Part shown: piece after piece, positions 57,030 through 64,000 of the stretch | How positions within the stretch are numbered: the stretch's first letter is position 1 | Layout of the letters: every line of letters starts with the position of its first letter | NCBI RefSeq assembly: GCF_000520955.1 | Contig: NZ_JACC01000013.1 | Span: forward strand, 94,260-158,259 | Direction of reading: 5' to 3' | Length of the DNA: 64,000 nt | Source of the DNA: Aquimarina pacifica | Lineage (GTDB): Bacteria; Bacteroidota; Bacteroidia; Flavobacteriales; Flavobacteriaceae | Translations under genes and position numbers: made by a program | The notes under the pieces: model-generated | Databases searched by the model: none | What the model saw: the letters and a program-made list of their open reading frames with translations, nothing else | What the model was told of the DNA's origin: nothing

Positions 57030-58790
57030 ATGAAAAAATATAATATAACAACAAACATATTAAGATACGTTGCGATGTCATTAATGCTTACAGCCATAAT
57101 GACGGTAACGAATTCTTGTGAAAGTACGGAACTTGAACTCTTGAATGATCCAAGTTCATTGAGTCCCGAGCAGGCCTCAGAAGATCTATTTATAAACAAC
57201 ATTCAGCTAGGAGTTGCTGCCTTTTTTGACGGAGATAATAGTGATAATTTCGATGGAGCAAGTGAGGTAGGTATGGAAGTTACGAGAATGATTGCTATGA
57301 TAGCGGGTAACACTTATCAAAATGCATACACTCCTTTCAGCATGAATGGTATCTACAGAGATGCGTACTCAAAAACAATGATTGATATAAAAACCTTATC
57401 TCCTCTAGCAGAAGAGAAAGGATTATACACACACCTTGGTATGGCTCAAGTAATTGAATCCTATATCATGATGACGATGGTTGATTATTTTGGTGATTTC
57501 CCTTATTCTGAAGCATTCTTAGGTGCTGAGAACCTAGCACCTAAAGCTGACCCAGGTGAAGATATCTATGCAGATATTGAGGCACTACTAGATGAAGCTA
57601 TTGCTAACTTTGGGAAAGAACAAGCTGCTGATGTAGCTAATGATTTCTTTTATAACGGTGATGAAACTAAATGGGTTAAGTTGGCGAATACATTAAAATT
57701 AAAAATGTATGTACAGACCAAATTAGTTGACGCGAGTGCATCTAGCAAAATAAATGCTATAGTAAACTCTGGTAATTATATCCGAACCGCTGATGAAGAC
57801 TTCCAATTTAACTATTCAACCGTAGATGTAAACCCAGATAGTAGACATCCATTATTCAGTGACAACTTTGATAATGGTAAAACTGAGTATATGTCAAACT
57901 GGTACATGGATCTTGTTGTAAATCAATTAGACGCATCAGATACTGAAATTGACGACCCTCGTAGAAGATATTATTTATACAGACAAAGTGATGATTTCAG
58001 TGCTGCTGATAGTCAGACACAACCATGTACTCAGGAAAGCAAGCCATCACATTACTCAGATGACGATCCTTTCTGTCAGGTTACAAGTACTTTTGGAGAT
58101 GGTTATTGGGGTAGAGATCATGGAGATAATGATGGTATCCCACCAGATGATGGAGATGTTTGTTTATTTGGAGTATACCCTATAGGTGGTGAATTTGATG
58201 CAGACGCCTTTATTGGTATTAACGATAGAAATATTGGTCTAGAAGGAGCTGGTAGCTCTATGATGATGTTATCTTCTTATGTTGATTTTATGTTGGCAGA
58301 AACCGCTTTAACGCATAGTGTAACTGGAGACCCAAGAACATATCTTGAGCAAGGTATTACTAAATCAATTAGTAAAGTAACGGCTTTTGGGGAGCAATTA
58401 GATCTTGATTCTGCAGTTGTAGAAGATGATCCTGATACTGCTGAAGATGAAGAAATCATCCCAAGAACTTTTGTACCAAGCTCAACAGATATAACTAACT
58501 ATATTGCTGCTATTCTTGCTAAGTATGATGCTGCTGATGACGATGGAAAATTAGAAATTATTGTTGAGCAATACTTTCTTGCATTATTTGGTAATGGTAT
58601 AGAAGCTTATAATACCTACAGAAGAACAGGGAAACCCGATTTACAGCCAACTTTATTGGCATCTCCTGGAATCTATATTAGAACATTCCCTTATCCAGAT
58701 GCTCTAGTAAACAGAAATAGTAACGTAAGTTCTAAACCTATTTCTACTCAAGTATTCTGGGATACGAATGCTAGTAACTTTATTGATTAA
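57030..58790 (+). CDS. SusD/RagB-like substrate-binding lipoprotein (SusD-like_2 type)
   Basis: SusD proteins are outer-membrane-anchored lipoproteins that cap the SusC channel and bind substrate outside. The 586 residues have a lipoprotein signal with Cys near residue 30 (VTNSCEST), then the SusD-like helical core with ALEKGLYTHL-like helices (LAEEKGLYTHLGMAQVIESYIMMTMVDYFGDFPYSEA near 129-166). A WVKLANTLKLKMYVQTKL segment follows near 215. A long Asp/Gly-rich insertion (about 320-385) is less common. The C-terminal EAYNTYRRTGKPDLQPTLL motif is typical of the SusD-like_2 family. The gene is immediately downstream of susC. Confidence 0.92.
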   Translation: MKKYNITTNILRYVAMSLMLTAIMTVTNSCESTELELLNDPSSLSPEQASEDLFINNIQLGVAAFFDGDNSDNFDGASEVGMEVTRMIAMIAGNTYQNAYTPFSMNGIYRDAYSKTMIDIKTLSPLAEEKGLYTHLGMAQVIESYIMMTMVDYFGDFPYSEAFLGAENLAPKADPGEDIYADIEALLDEAIANFGKEQAADVANDFFYNGDETKWVKLANTLKLKMYVQTKLVDASASSKINAIVNSGNYIRTADEDFQFNYSTVDVNPDSRHPLFSDNFDNGKTEYMSNWYMDLVVNQLDASDTEIDDPRRRYYLYRQSDDFSAADSQTQPCTQESKPSHYSDDDPFCQVTSTFGDGYWGRDHGDNDGIPPDDGDVCLFGVYPIGGEFDADAFIGINDRNIGLEGAGSSMMMLSSYVDFMLAETALTHSVTGDPRTYLEQGITKSISKVTAFGEQLDLDSAVVEDDPDTAEDEEIIPRTFVPSSTDITNYIAAILAKYDAADDDGKLEIIVEQYFLALFGNGIEAYNTYRRTGKPDLQPTLLASPGIYIRTFPYPDALVNRNSNVSSKPISTQVFWDTNASNFID

Positions 58791-58803
58791 AACATAAATT
58801 GAT

Positions 58804-59661
58804 ATGAAAAATATATATATAAAACTATTGTCCATATTCCTTGTTGCCGTTGCAATAATTGGTTGTGAGGATGAAGAAAAAGATCCTCTATTCGTTGATA
58901 GTGACCCAAACAACAGCGGAGCATTTGTTACAATTGCTCAAGATCCTGATAATTTAGTAATTGATTTCTCTGACCCATCATCAAGTTATAATTTTACTAT
59001 TGATGCACCTGCGAATAATATTACTGAATATGATCTAAGAGTTGCTAGAACCTCTAATGGTGTTGTTTCTGACACTGTTTCTGTTCAAAAGGTTAGCACA
59101 TTTCCAGCAGATTTTCAAATTACAGTAGCTGACTTAGAAAGTGCATTGGGTGTTGATGATATTGCACCGGGTGATCAATTTGACTTTATTTCAACTGCCA
59201 CGGCAGAAAACGGTTTAATCGGTACTTTCGAAGATTTAAATGGAGATGCAACTGGACCAGGACAATTTCAAGGTTTTAATCATGTAACTTTTGTTATCTG
59301 TCCTTTTAGTGTATCAGAAGCTATTGGAAGCTATTCTGCTACTAGTGAAACATTCCCATTTGCAACCGTAAGCAGTACATTCGAAGTTAGTGCTGGTCCA
59401 ACCGATGACACTGTTGTTGTTACGGGATTATATGATGCTGAGAAAAGTTTCACTATTGTAATGGATACTGCACTTGGAATCGCTACTGTGGAAAGACAAG
59501 ATGTTAAGGATGATTTCTTAGGTTATGCAGGAGGTCGTATTAATACGAACTTGACTACTAGCTTTTTCTTTTCGTGTACAGGTACAATGATATTGAATCT
59601 TCAATACACTGTAGATTTAGGAAGTTTTGGTAATTTCCAGATCATAGCACAAAAGAATTAA
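58804..59661 (+). CDS. Lipoprotein of the SusCD operon, unknown family
   Basis: This 285-residue lipoprotein (signal AIIGCEDEE, anchored Cys near 21) is 13 nt after susD and so belongs to the SusCD operon. The mature protein appears to have two beta-rich parts, about 30-160 and 170-285, as in SusE/SusF-type surface lipoproteins that bind glycans. No direct family resemblance can be claimed. Two Cys residues in the second half (ICPFSVSEAIG and FFSCTGTMIL) may form a disulfide. The operon ends at a strong terminator directly after the gene. Confidence 0.75.
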   Translation: MKNIYIKLLSIFLVAVAIIGCEDEEKDPLFVDSDPNNSGAFVTIAQDPDNLVIDFSDPSSSYNFTIDAPANNITEYDLRVARTSNGVVSDTVSVQKVSTFPADFQITVADLESALGVDDIAPGDQFDFISTATAENGLIGTFEDLNGDATGPGQFQGFNHVTFVICPFSVSEAIGSYSATSETFPFATVSSTFEVSAGPTDDTVVVTGLYDAEKSFTIVMDTALGIATVERQDVKDDFLGYAGGRINTNLTTSFFFSCTGTMILNLQYTVDLGSFGNFQIIAQKN

Positions 59662-59683
59662 TATACTTACATAGAAATTTAAG

Positions 59684-59720
59684 AAAAAGCGCTATTCTCT
59701 TATGGGATAGCGCTTTTTTT
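59684..59720 (+). terminator. Terminator of the susCD-lipoprotein operon
   Basis: AAAAAGCGCTAT and ATAGCGCTTTTT form a 12-bp stem with an 11-nt loop, followed by T7. It lies 22 nt after the lipoprotein stop and 23 nt before the next gene. Confidence 0.9.
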
Positions 59721-59742
59721 ATAAATTATAAATAACATAATT

Positions 59743-61107
59743 ATGATACTATTTTTTGAAAAAATCTTGATTATTGTATTTCTAATTATCTTCCTATTTT
59801 CCTGCAAAAATGATGATAACTCTTCTGTAGAAATTGAAGGAGATGACGATATGGCAACTCCAATCCCAGAGATTTCTGAAGATAATCCTATACTAGGAGA
59901 AACAGGTAAAATAGTTACTCTGAATTCCTCCAAAATTAATAATGGATTTATACTAGTCAATGATGTTAATAATGCAAGGGTATATCTTATGAATAAATTA
60001 GATGCAGAAATCGTTCATGAGTGGGATTTATCTTTAAAATTAGGTAATGATGTGGTACTTCTCGACAATGGTCAACTTTTGGCCTCATTAAAAGATGAAA
60101 GTGCATTCTATGATATCGGCGGATATGGTGGTAAAATACAATTAATTAATCCTGATAGTTCGATCGATTGGGAATTTACACACTCAGATGAGCTAAAACT
60201 ATCTCATCATGACATAGAACTCTTACCTAATGGCAATATCTTAATTCTAGCTTGGCAAATCAAATCCAAAGCAGAAGCTGAGTTAGCTGGTTACAATCTA
60301 GATAATACTATTGAAATCCTAATGCCCGAATCTCTCGTTGAAGTTAATCCAAATACTAATGAAATTGTATGGCAATGGAATTCTTGGGATCATCTCATTC
60401 AAGATCATGATGACTCCAAAAACAATTTTGGTAATGTAAATGAGAACCCTCAACTAATTGATCTTAATTACCATTATGACGATCGTGGAGATTTTATGCA
60501 TGCAAATGGTATTGATTACGATTCAGAAAATGATCTAGTTTATATAAGTGTAAACTTTTATAGTGAAATATGGGTTATTGATCATAGTACCACAACAAAA
60601 CAAGCTGCCGGCCATGAAGAAGGCACTTACAATAAAGGGGGTGACTTAGTGTATCGATTTGGAAATCCAACAACCTATAGAAATACGACTGGAGAACGAT
60701 TGTTTTACAACAACCATTTCCCAAATGTTCTTGCCGAAAATGAAAACGGTGCAGGAAACATTTTAGTTTATATGAATGGTAATATCCCTGACAATGAACA
60801 GTCAGTTGTATACGAACTTAAAATCCCTCAAAATTTTAACTTACTACCGAATCAGGATAATGAACCTGAAATTATTTGGGAATTTACTGATAAAGACCTT
60901 TATTCTACATTAGTTTCGGGAGCAGTAAGATTACCTAATAACAATACCCTTATTGCTGAAGGTGATTATGGATATTGGGAAGTTACAGAGGATAAAGAAG
61001 TAATATGGAAATTTGAAGGAGATGAAGGGTTCTACTGGAGGGGATATCATTACGATTATGATCATCCAGGCTTAATTCCTCTGGACTTACAGTTTTCATT
61101 ACCTTAA
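59743..61107 (+). CDS. Arylsulfotransferase (ASST)-like lipoprotein
   Basis: This 454-residue protein has a lipoprotein signal (IIFLFSCKNDDN, Cys near 21). Its mature part is a beta-propeller-like chain with repeated sequences such as IDWEFTHSD, IVWQWNSWDHLIQDHDD, IIWEFTDKDLYS and VIWKFEGDEGFYW. This is the ASST (arylsulfate sulfotransferase) type, in which sulfate is passed from one phenolic ester to another without PAPS. Candidate catalytic His residues are in SHHDIELLPNG near 158 and NNHFPNVLAEN near 326, but which one acts is not certain. It stands just after the SusCD operon terminator, so it may be a separate transcript of the same locus. Surface location is inferred. Confidence 0.8.
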   Translation: MILFFEKILIIVFLIIFLFSCKNDDNSSVEIEGDDDMATPIPEISEDNPILGETGKIVTLNSSKINNGFILVNDVNNARVYLMNKLDAEIVHEWDLSLKLGNDVVLLDNGQLLASLKDESAFYDIGGYGGKIQLINPDSSIDWEFTHSDELKLSHHDIELLPNGNILILAWQIKSKAEAELAGYNLDNTIEILMPESLVEVNPNTNEIVWQWNSWDHLIQDHDDSKNNFGNVNENPQLIDLNYHYDDRGDFMHANGIDYDSENDLVYISVNFYSEIWVIDHSTTTKQAAGHEEGTYNKGGDLVYRFGNPTTYRNTTGERLFYNNHFPNVLAENENGAGNILVYMNGNIPDNEQSVVYELKIPQNFNLLPNQDNEPEIIWEFTDKDLYSTLVSGAVRLPNNNTLIAEGDYGYWEVTEDKEVIWKFEGDEGFYWRGYHYDYDHPGLIPLDLQFSLP

Positions 61108-61256
61108 ATCAAAAGCTATAAACAAGACATGAATTTAAAAATCAGTAAATTAACAGTTATTTATCCGTATTAATTCTATTAAGCACTATTTTTAAGTTGT
61201 TTTAAAAAATTATTATTCACACTTGTTTATTCAAAAAAAATTAAAATACTTTAATT

Positions 61257-62030
61257 ATGAAACCAATTACAATCTCAAAAAAAAATAGCACAATTATAAT
61301 GCTATTTTTAATAACATGTATGGCATTTCAACCTAGTTATTCGCAAGGAGGTTCTGCAGGAGCTCCGAATCAGCAAGGTCGTATTTTAGCACTGGATGCT
61401 TTATATAATAGAGTCAAAAACAATTCAAAAGTTGAAGGAATTTCCTTAAATGAAATTAAGGGCTCTCCTTACTTAAACAAAAACTTTGAAAAAAGCATAT
61501 TGTATCATAATAACAAGCCTGTTGGTCAATTATTAAGTCGTTATAATATATATAGTGATGAAATAGAAATCAAAAAAAATATTACGGACAAAGAGTATTC
61601 AGCTCTTATAAAAAGTAAATTAATAGCATGTGACCTTAACGGACAAAAACTTATTTTCAGTTCCTATAAACCAGAAAATAAAATGGCTGAGGAGGGATAT
61701 CTAATATGTTTATCTGATCCATTACAGGAATATGTTCTTTACAAAAAAATTAAAGTTATTTTTAGGGACAGAGGTGTTGAACAATCAAGTTCATTATCAA
61801 AAAGGACAGATGCTAAATTTGCAAAGTTCACATCATATTTTGTATCAAAAAAGGAAGACAAACTTGCTCAAGAACTTCCGAAAAAAGGAAAAAAAATAGC
61901 TTCCGCTTTTTCAGATCAGCATGAATCAGAAATCTCCTCATTTATAAAAGAGCAAAACATCAATACCAAAGAAGAAAAGGATCTAGTAAAACTATTTAAT
62001 TTTATTAATACTCTTGATCCTAAAATCTAA
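61257..62030 (+). CDS. Exported protein of unknown function
   Basis: The 257-residue product has a signal peptide (hydrophobic core IIMLFLITCMAFQP, probable cleavage after SYS or YSQ near 30) and an otherwise soluble, Lys- and Ser-rich mature part. The N-terminal GGSAGAPNQQGRILALDALYNRVKNNSKVEGI segment and the central DCNGQKLIFSSYKPE-like region (ACDLNGQKLIFSSYKPENKM) do not remind me of any family. It lies 149 nt after the ASST gene on the same strand and could be a further member of that locus. The C-terminal end is strongly charged and probably helical. Confidence 0.7.
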   Translation: MKPITISKKNSTIIMLFLITCMAFQPSYSQGGSAGAPNQQGRILALDALYNRVKNNSKVEGISLNEIKGSPYLNKNFEKSILYHNNKPVGQLLSRYNIYSDEIEIKKNITDKEYSALIKSKLIACDLNGQKLIFSSYKPENKMAEEGYLICLSDPLQEYVLYKKIKVIFRDRGVEQSSSLSKRTDAKFAKFTSYFVSKKEDKLAQELPKKGKKIASAFSDQHESEISSFIKEQNINTKEEKDLVKLFNFINTLDPKI

Positions 62031-62221
62031 TCTAGACAGTAGGAGTTCAATAGAATTTGAGACAAGTTAATATAGGCATTAAGAAATAGTCTGTTATAAC
62101 ACAATAATTTAAAAAGAGTCTCTCTGCAACCTTTGTGGTAATAACTAGAAAAACGTATTTAGATCCTAAAAACTAGAATCAAAAAAAATTTAAGTTATAT
62201 ATCTTTTTCCTAAAACCTACT

Positions 62222-62259
62222 AAACACATCCTAATCAACCTTGATTAGGATGTGTTTTT
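62222..62259 (+). terminator. Terminator upstream of rlmB
   Basis: ACACATCCTAATCAA and TTGATTAGGATGTGT form a perfect 15-bp stem with a CC loop, followed by T5. It ends the preceding transcript only 20 nt before the rlmB start codon. Confidence 0.8.
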
Positions 62260-62272
62260 ATACTTATCTTCG
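62241..62272 (+). promoter_or_regulatory. Possible rlmB promoter overlapping the terminator
   Basis: TTG (62241-62243, inside the terminator stem), 21 nt, then TATCTTCG (62265-62272) resembles the flavobacterial promoter with one mismatch. The transcript would then begin within a few bases of the ATG at 62279. Confidence 0.4.
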
Positions 62273-62278
62273 CAGTCT

Positions 62279-63013
62279 ATGAAAAATGAACTACAAATTT
62301 TTGGTATAAGGGCTATTATAGAAGCTATTACTTCGGGAAAGGCAATTGATAAGCTATATATCCAAAAAGGGCTACAAGGTGACCTGTCTAAAGAACTCAT
62401 GAGATTGGTCAAAAAGAATGGTATCACTATGGTATATGTGCCTGTTGAGAAACTTAACAGACTCACCAAAATGAATCATCAGGGTGCCGTAGCTCATATA
62501 TCACCAATTGATTTCTATGAGCTAGAGAACCTCGTTATAAAGGTTACCGAATCAGGAGAAACACCACTATTTTTGATCTTAGACCAGCTCTCTGATGTTC
62601 GTAATTTTGGGGCTATTATCAGAACCGCCGAATGTACAGGAGTTCATGGTATTATTGTACAAAAAAAAGGAGGTGCTCCTGTAAATGCAGATACTATCAA
62701 GACTTCTGCCGGAGCAGTATTTAACATTCCTATTTGCAAAGTTGATCATATCAAAGATGCTATGTTTTATTTACAGGGATCAGGGATTCAAGTAATCGCT
62801 GCAACCGAAAAAGCGACAGATACAATTTATAAAACCGACCTTACCATTCCGTCAGCATTTATAATGGGAAGTGAAGGCAAAGGAATATCCTCTTCCGTAT
62901 TAAAACTTGTAGATGTCAAAGCTAAATTACCAATGCAAGGAGAAATTGCATCCCTAAATGTTTCTGTGGCCTGCGGAGTATTTTTATATGAGGCAATACG
63001 CCAAAGATTATGA
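62279..63013 (+). CDS. rlmB: 23S rRNA (guanosine-2'-O-)-methyltransferase RlmB (SpoU family)
   Basis: This enzyme methylates the ribose of a conserved guanosine in the 23S rRNA peptidyl transferase region (G2251 in E. coli). The 244 residues include an N-terminal SpoU substrate-binding domain (about 1-75) and a SPOUT knot domain. The latter has LILDQLSDVRNFGAIIRTAECTGV near 100-123, FIMGSEGKGIS near 199 and the end MQGEIASLNVSVACGVFLYEAIRQRL. The start at 62279 is preferred, because the longer frame from 62252 would add residues reading through the terminator loop. The gene is followed by a small terminator. Confidence 0.93.
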   Translation: MKNELQIFGIRAIIEAITSGKAIDKLYIQKGLQGDLSKELMRLVKKNGITMVYVPVEKLNRLTKMNHQGAVAHISPIDFYELENLVIKVTESGETPLFLILDQLSDVRNFGAIIRTAECTGVHGIIVQKKGGAPVNADTIKTSAGAVFNIPICKVDHIKDAMFYLQGSGIQVIAATEKATDTIYKTDLTIPSAFIMGSEGKGISSSVLKLVDVKAKLPMQGEIASLNVSVACGVFLYEAIRQRL

Positions 63014-63037
63014 CATTCTAACTAAAACTATATCACT

Positions 63038-63061
63038 CACACTTACAATAGTGTGTTTTTT
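63038..63061 (+). terminator. Terminator of rlmB
   Basis: CACACT and AGTGTG form a 6-bp stem with a 6-nt loop, followed by T6. It lies 25 nt after the rlmB stop. Confidence 0.6.
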
Positions 63062-63149
63062 GTCATTACTCGAGAGAATAACAATATTAGTTAAAACATT
63101 TTTATACAATTAAAAAAGGAACAGTATTTATTCGTAGAAGACGTCTACC

Positions 63150-63902
63150 CTATTCCTCCTCTTCCTGAATCTTTTTTGTATCAGGTTTATATTCATATAC
63201 CACATTAAGCGCCCGTTCTATGCCCTCTTCTTGAGTTATATTTTCAATAAAATAACCATTCTCATCAAAATGCTTTAGAAATTCGTCATCTTCTTCGTTA
63301 TAATCTTCTTCTTGCCATGTGTATAATTTTGGTGTTGGCACGCCTGTTTTTATAAAAAATCCTAGAAAAGCTCCTGTTAAAATACCCGACAAATGCCCTT
63401 CCCAAGAAATTTTAGGGTCAATAGGCAATACATACATCACCATACTACCATAAATAAAAACAACGATCAATGACAGTGCGATTAATCGAAAATGTTTTGC
63501 TACTATCCCTTTAAAAAAAAGAAAACCAAAAAGCATATAAATAATACCACTAGCTCCTATATGATTCGCAGGACGCCCCAATAACCATGTAGCTACACCA
63601 GTTAATAACGCTCCCATAATTAATACTTTCCATGCATTTTTATGATAAAAAAAGAATAAAGCCGCAGATAGAATTAATAAAGGCAATGTATTATGCCATA
63701 AATGCGAAATATCTGCATGAATAAATGGAGAGCAAAAGATACCTCTTAACCCTTTTAAAGTTCTTGGATATATACCTAGATAGTTAAAATCAAACCCAAA
63801 ACGAATTTCAAACCAAAACACAATCCAGTTAAGTAATACAAAGAGTATAGGATACCCTACAACACCAGTGGTAAACTTAAAATGGGTATTTTCTTGTTGC
63901 AT
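63150..63902 (-). CDS. Rhomboid family intramembrane serine protease
   Basis: This membrane protease cleaves membrane proteins inside the bilayer. The 250 residues have six transmembrane helices (about 15-185). The HxxxxHxxxN motif HADISHLWHNTLP near 58 supports the substrate gate. Catalytic Ser lies in the GASG of NHIGASGIIYMLFG near 118, and catalytic His in SWEGHLSGILTGAFLGFF near 169. The C-terminal tail (about 190-250) is acidic (EEDYNEEDDEFLKHFDENG) and may face the cytoplasm. Its physiological substrate is unknown. It is convergent with rlmB. Confidence 0.93.
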   Translation of the reverse strand: MQQENTHFKFTTGVVGYPILFVLLNWIVFWFEIRFGFDFNYLGIYPRTLKGLRGIFCSPFIHADISHLWHNTLPLLILSAALFFFYHKNAWKVLIMGALLTGVATWLLGRPANHIGASGIIYMLFGFLFFKGIVAKHFRLIALSLIVVFIYGSMVMYVLPIDPKISWEGHLSGILTGAFLGFFIKTGVPTPKLYTWQEEDYNEEDDEFLKHFDENGYFIENITQEEGIERALNVVYEYKPDTKKIQEEEE

Positions 63903-64000
63903 ACATCTTGTACATCAAAAAAAAGTCCAAAAAAAAACACCTGTTAAAATGGCAGTCTTTTCCTTTTAATGCAATGTCTTGTCCTGAAATAGCGTTACAA
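63903..64000. other. Right edge, no gene identified
   Basis: The last 98 nt contain the upstream region of the rhomboid gene. A short minus-strand frame could be the tail of a gene outside the window, but it is too short to support a call. Confidence 0.3.

Noticed and set aside
63903..64000. Short minus-strand frame at the right edge ending near 63978
   Set aside because: Fewer than 10 codons of a possible gene tail are visible, too little to support a feature.

Overview
This 64 kb window is a stretch of low-GC chromosome from a member of the Bacteroidota, most likely a marine Flavobacteriaceae (genus not determinable by eye). The signs are: a SusC/SusD pair, FecI/FecR/STN-receptor signalling genes, lipoproteins with Bacteroidota-style signal peptides, a Rho factor with a long Asn/Lys/Gln-rich insertion, promoters of the TTTG-N19-TAnnTTTG type, families typical of the phylum (BT_3928/DoxX, DUF1599, DUF4293, DUF3667, DUF4974-type FecR, CtlX), and the gene order rpsL to rplQ followed by carA, eno and gltA. 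I see no rRNA, tRNA, CRISPR array, insertion sequence or prophage.

Layout. 1-9.4 kb: mostly housekeeping genes (partial tpiA, a lone peptide-type ABC permease, a BT_3928/DoxX membrane protein, DUF1599 protein, folP, the c-di-AMP synthase cdaA with an overlapping DUF3667 gene, an MsbA-like ABC exporter, truA, a YfcE-like phosphodiesterase). 9.4-19.3 kb: DUF4293 protein, rho, two tandem pentein-fold guanidino enzymes (the second CtlX-like), an Rrf2 regulator, a lipoprotein, an SDR-DUF2867 protein, argS and a GNAT acetyltransferase. 19.3-25.6 kb: a cell-surface signalling module (ECF sigma, FecR anti-sigma, STN-type TonB receptor) with two lipoprotein genes divergent from it, one made of three fasciclin domains. 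25.6-34.4 kb: ffh-folD, an exported SH3b protein with an 18-residue helical repeat, msrA, gltA and eno. 34.6-53.0 kb: carA, then, all on the minus strand, the complete str-S10-spc-alpha ribosomal protein superoperon from rpsL to rplQ, including the short rpmJ. 53.8-61.1 kb: susC-susD-lipoprotein operon and an arylsulfotransferase-like lipoprotein. 61.2-64 kb: an unknown exported protein, rlmB and a rhomboid protease.

How the parts work together. The superoperon begins at a near-perfect flavobacterial promoter upstream of rpsL. It is punctuated by a terminator-like hairpin between rpsJ and rplC, an internal promoter between infA and rpmJ, and a hairpin just ahead of rpsD. These three are candidates for controlling the balance of ribosomal subunits. 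The Fec-like module and the SusCD locus are two independent nutrient-sensing or uptake systems at the outer membrane. The SusCD locus is unusual in having no glycoside hydrolase and in lying beside an ASST-family protein.

No wholly new multi-gene defence or mobile system is visible. The best candidates for something undescribed are the rpsJ-rplC spacer, the SusCD/ASST locus, the 18-residue-repeat SH3b protein, the AAAACAC-rich region upstream of it, and two operator-like palindromes (upstream of the Rrf2 gene and between the SDR gene and argS).
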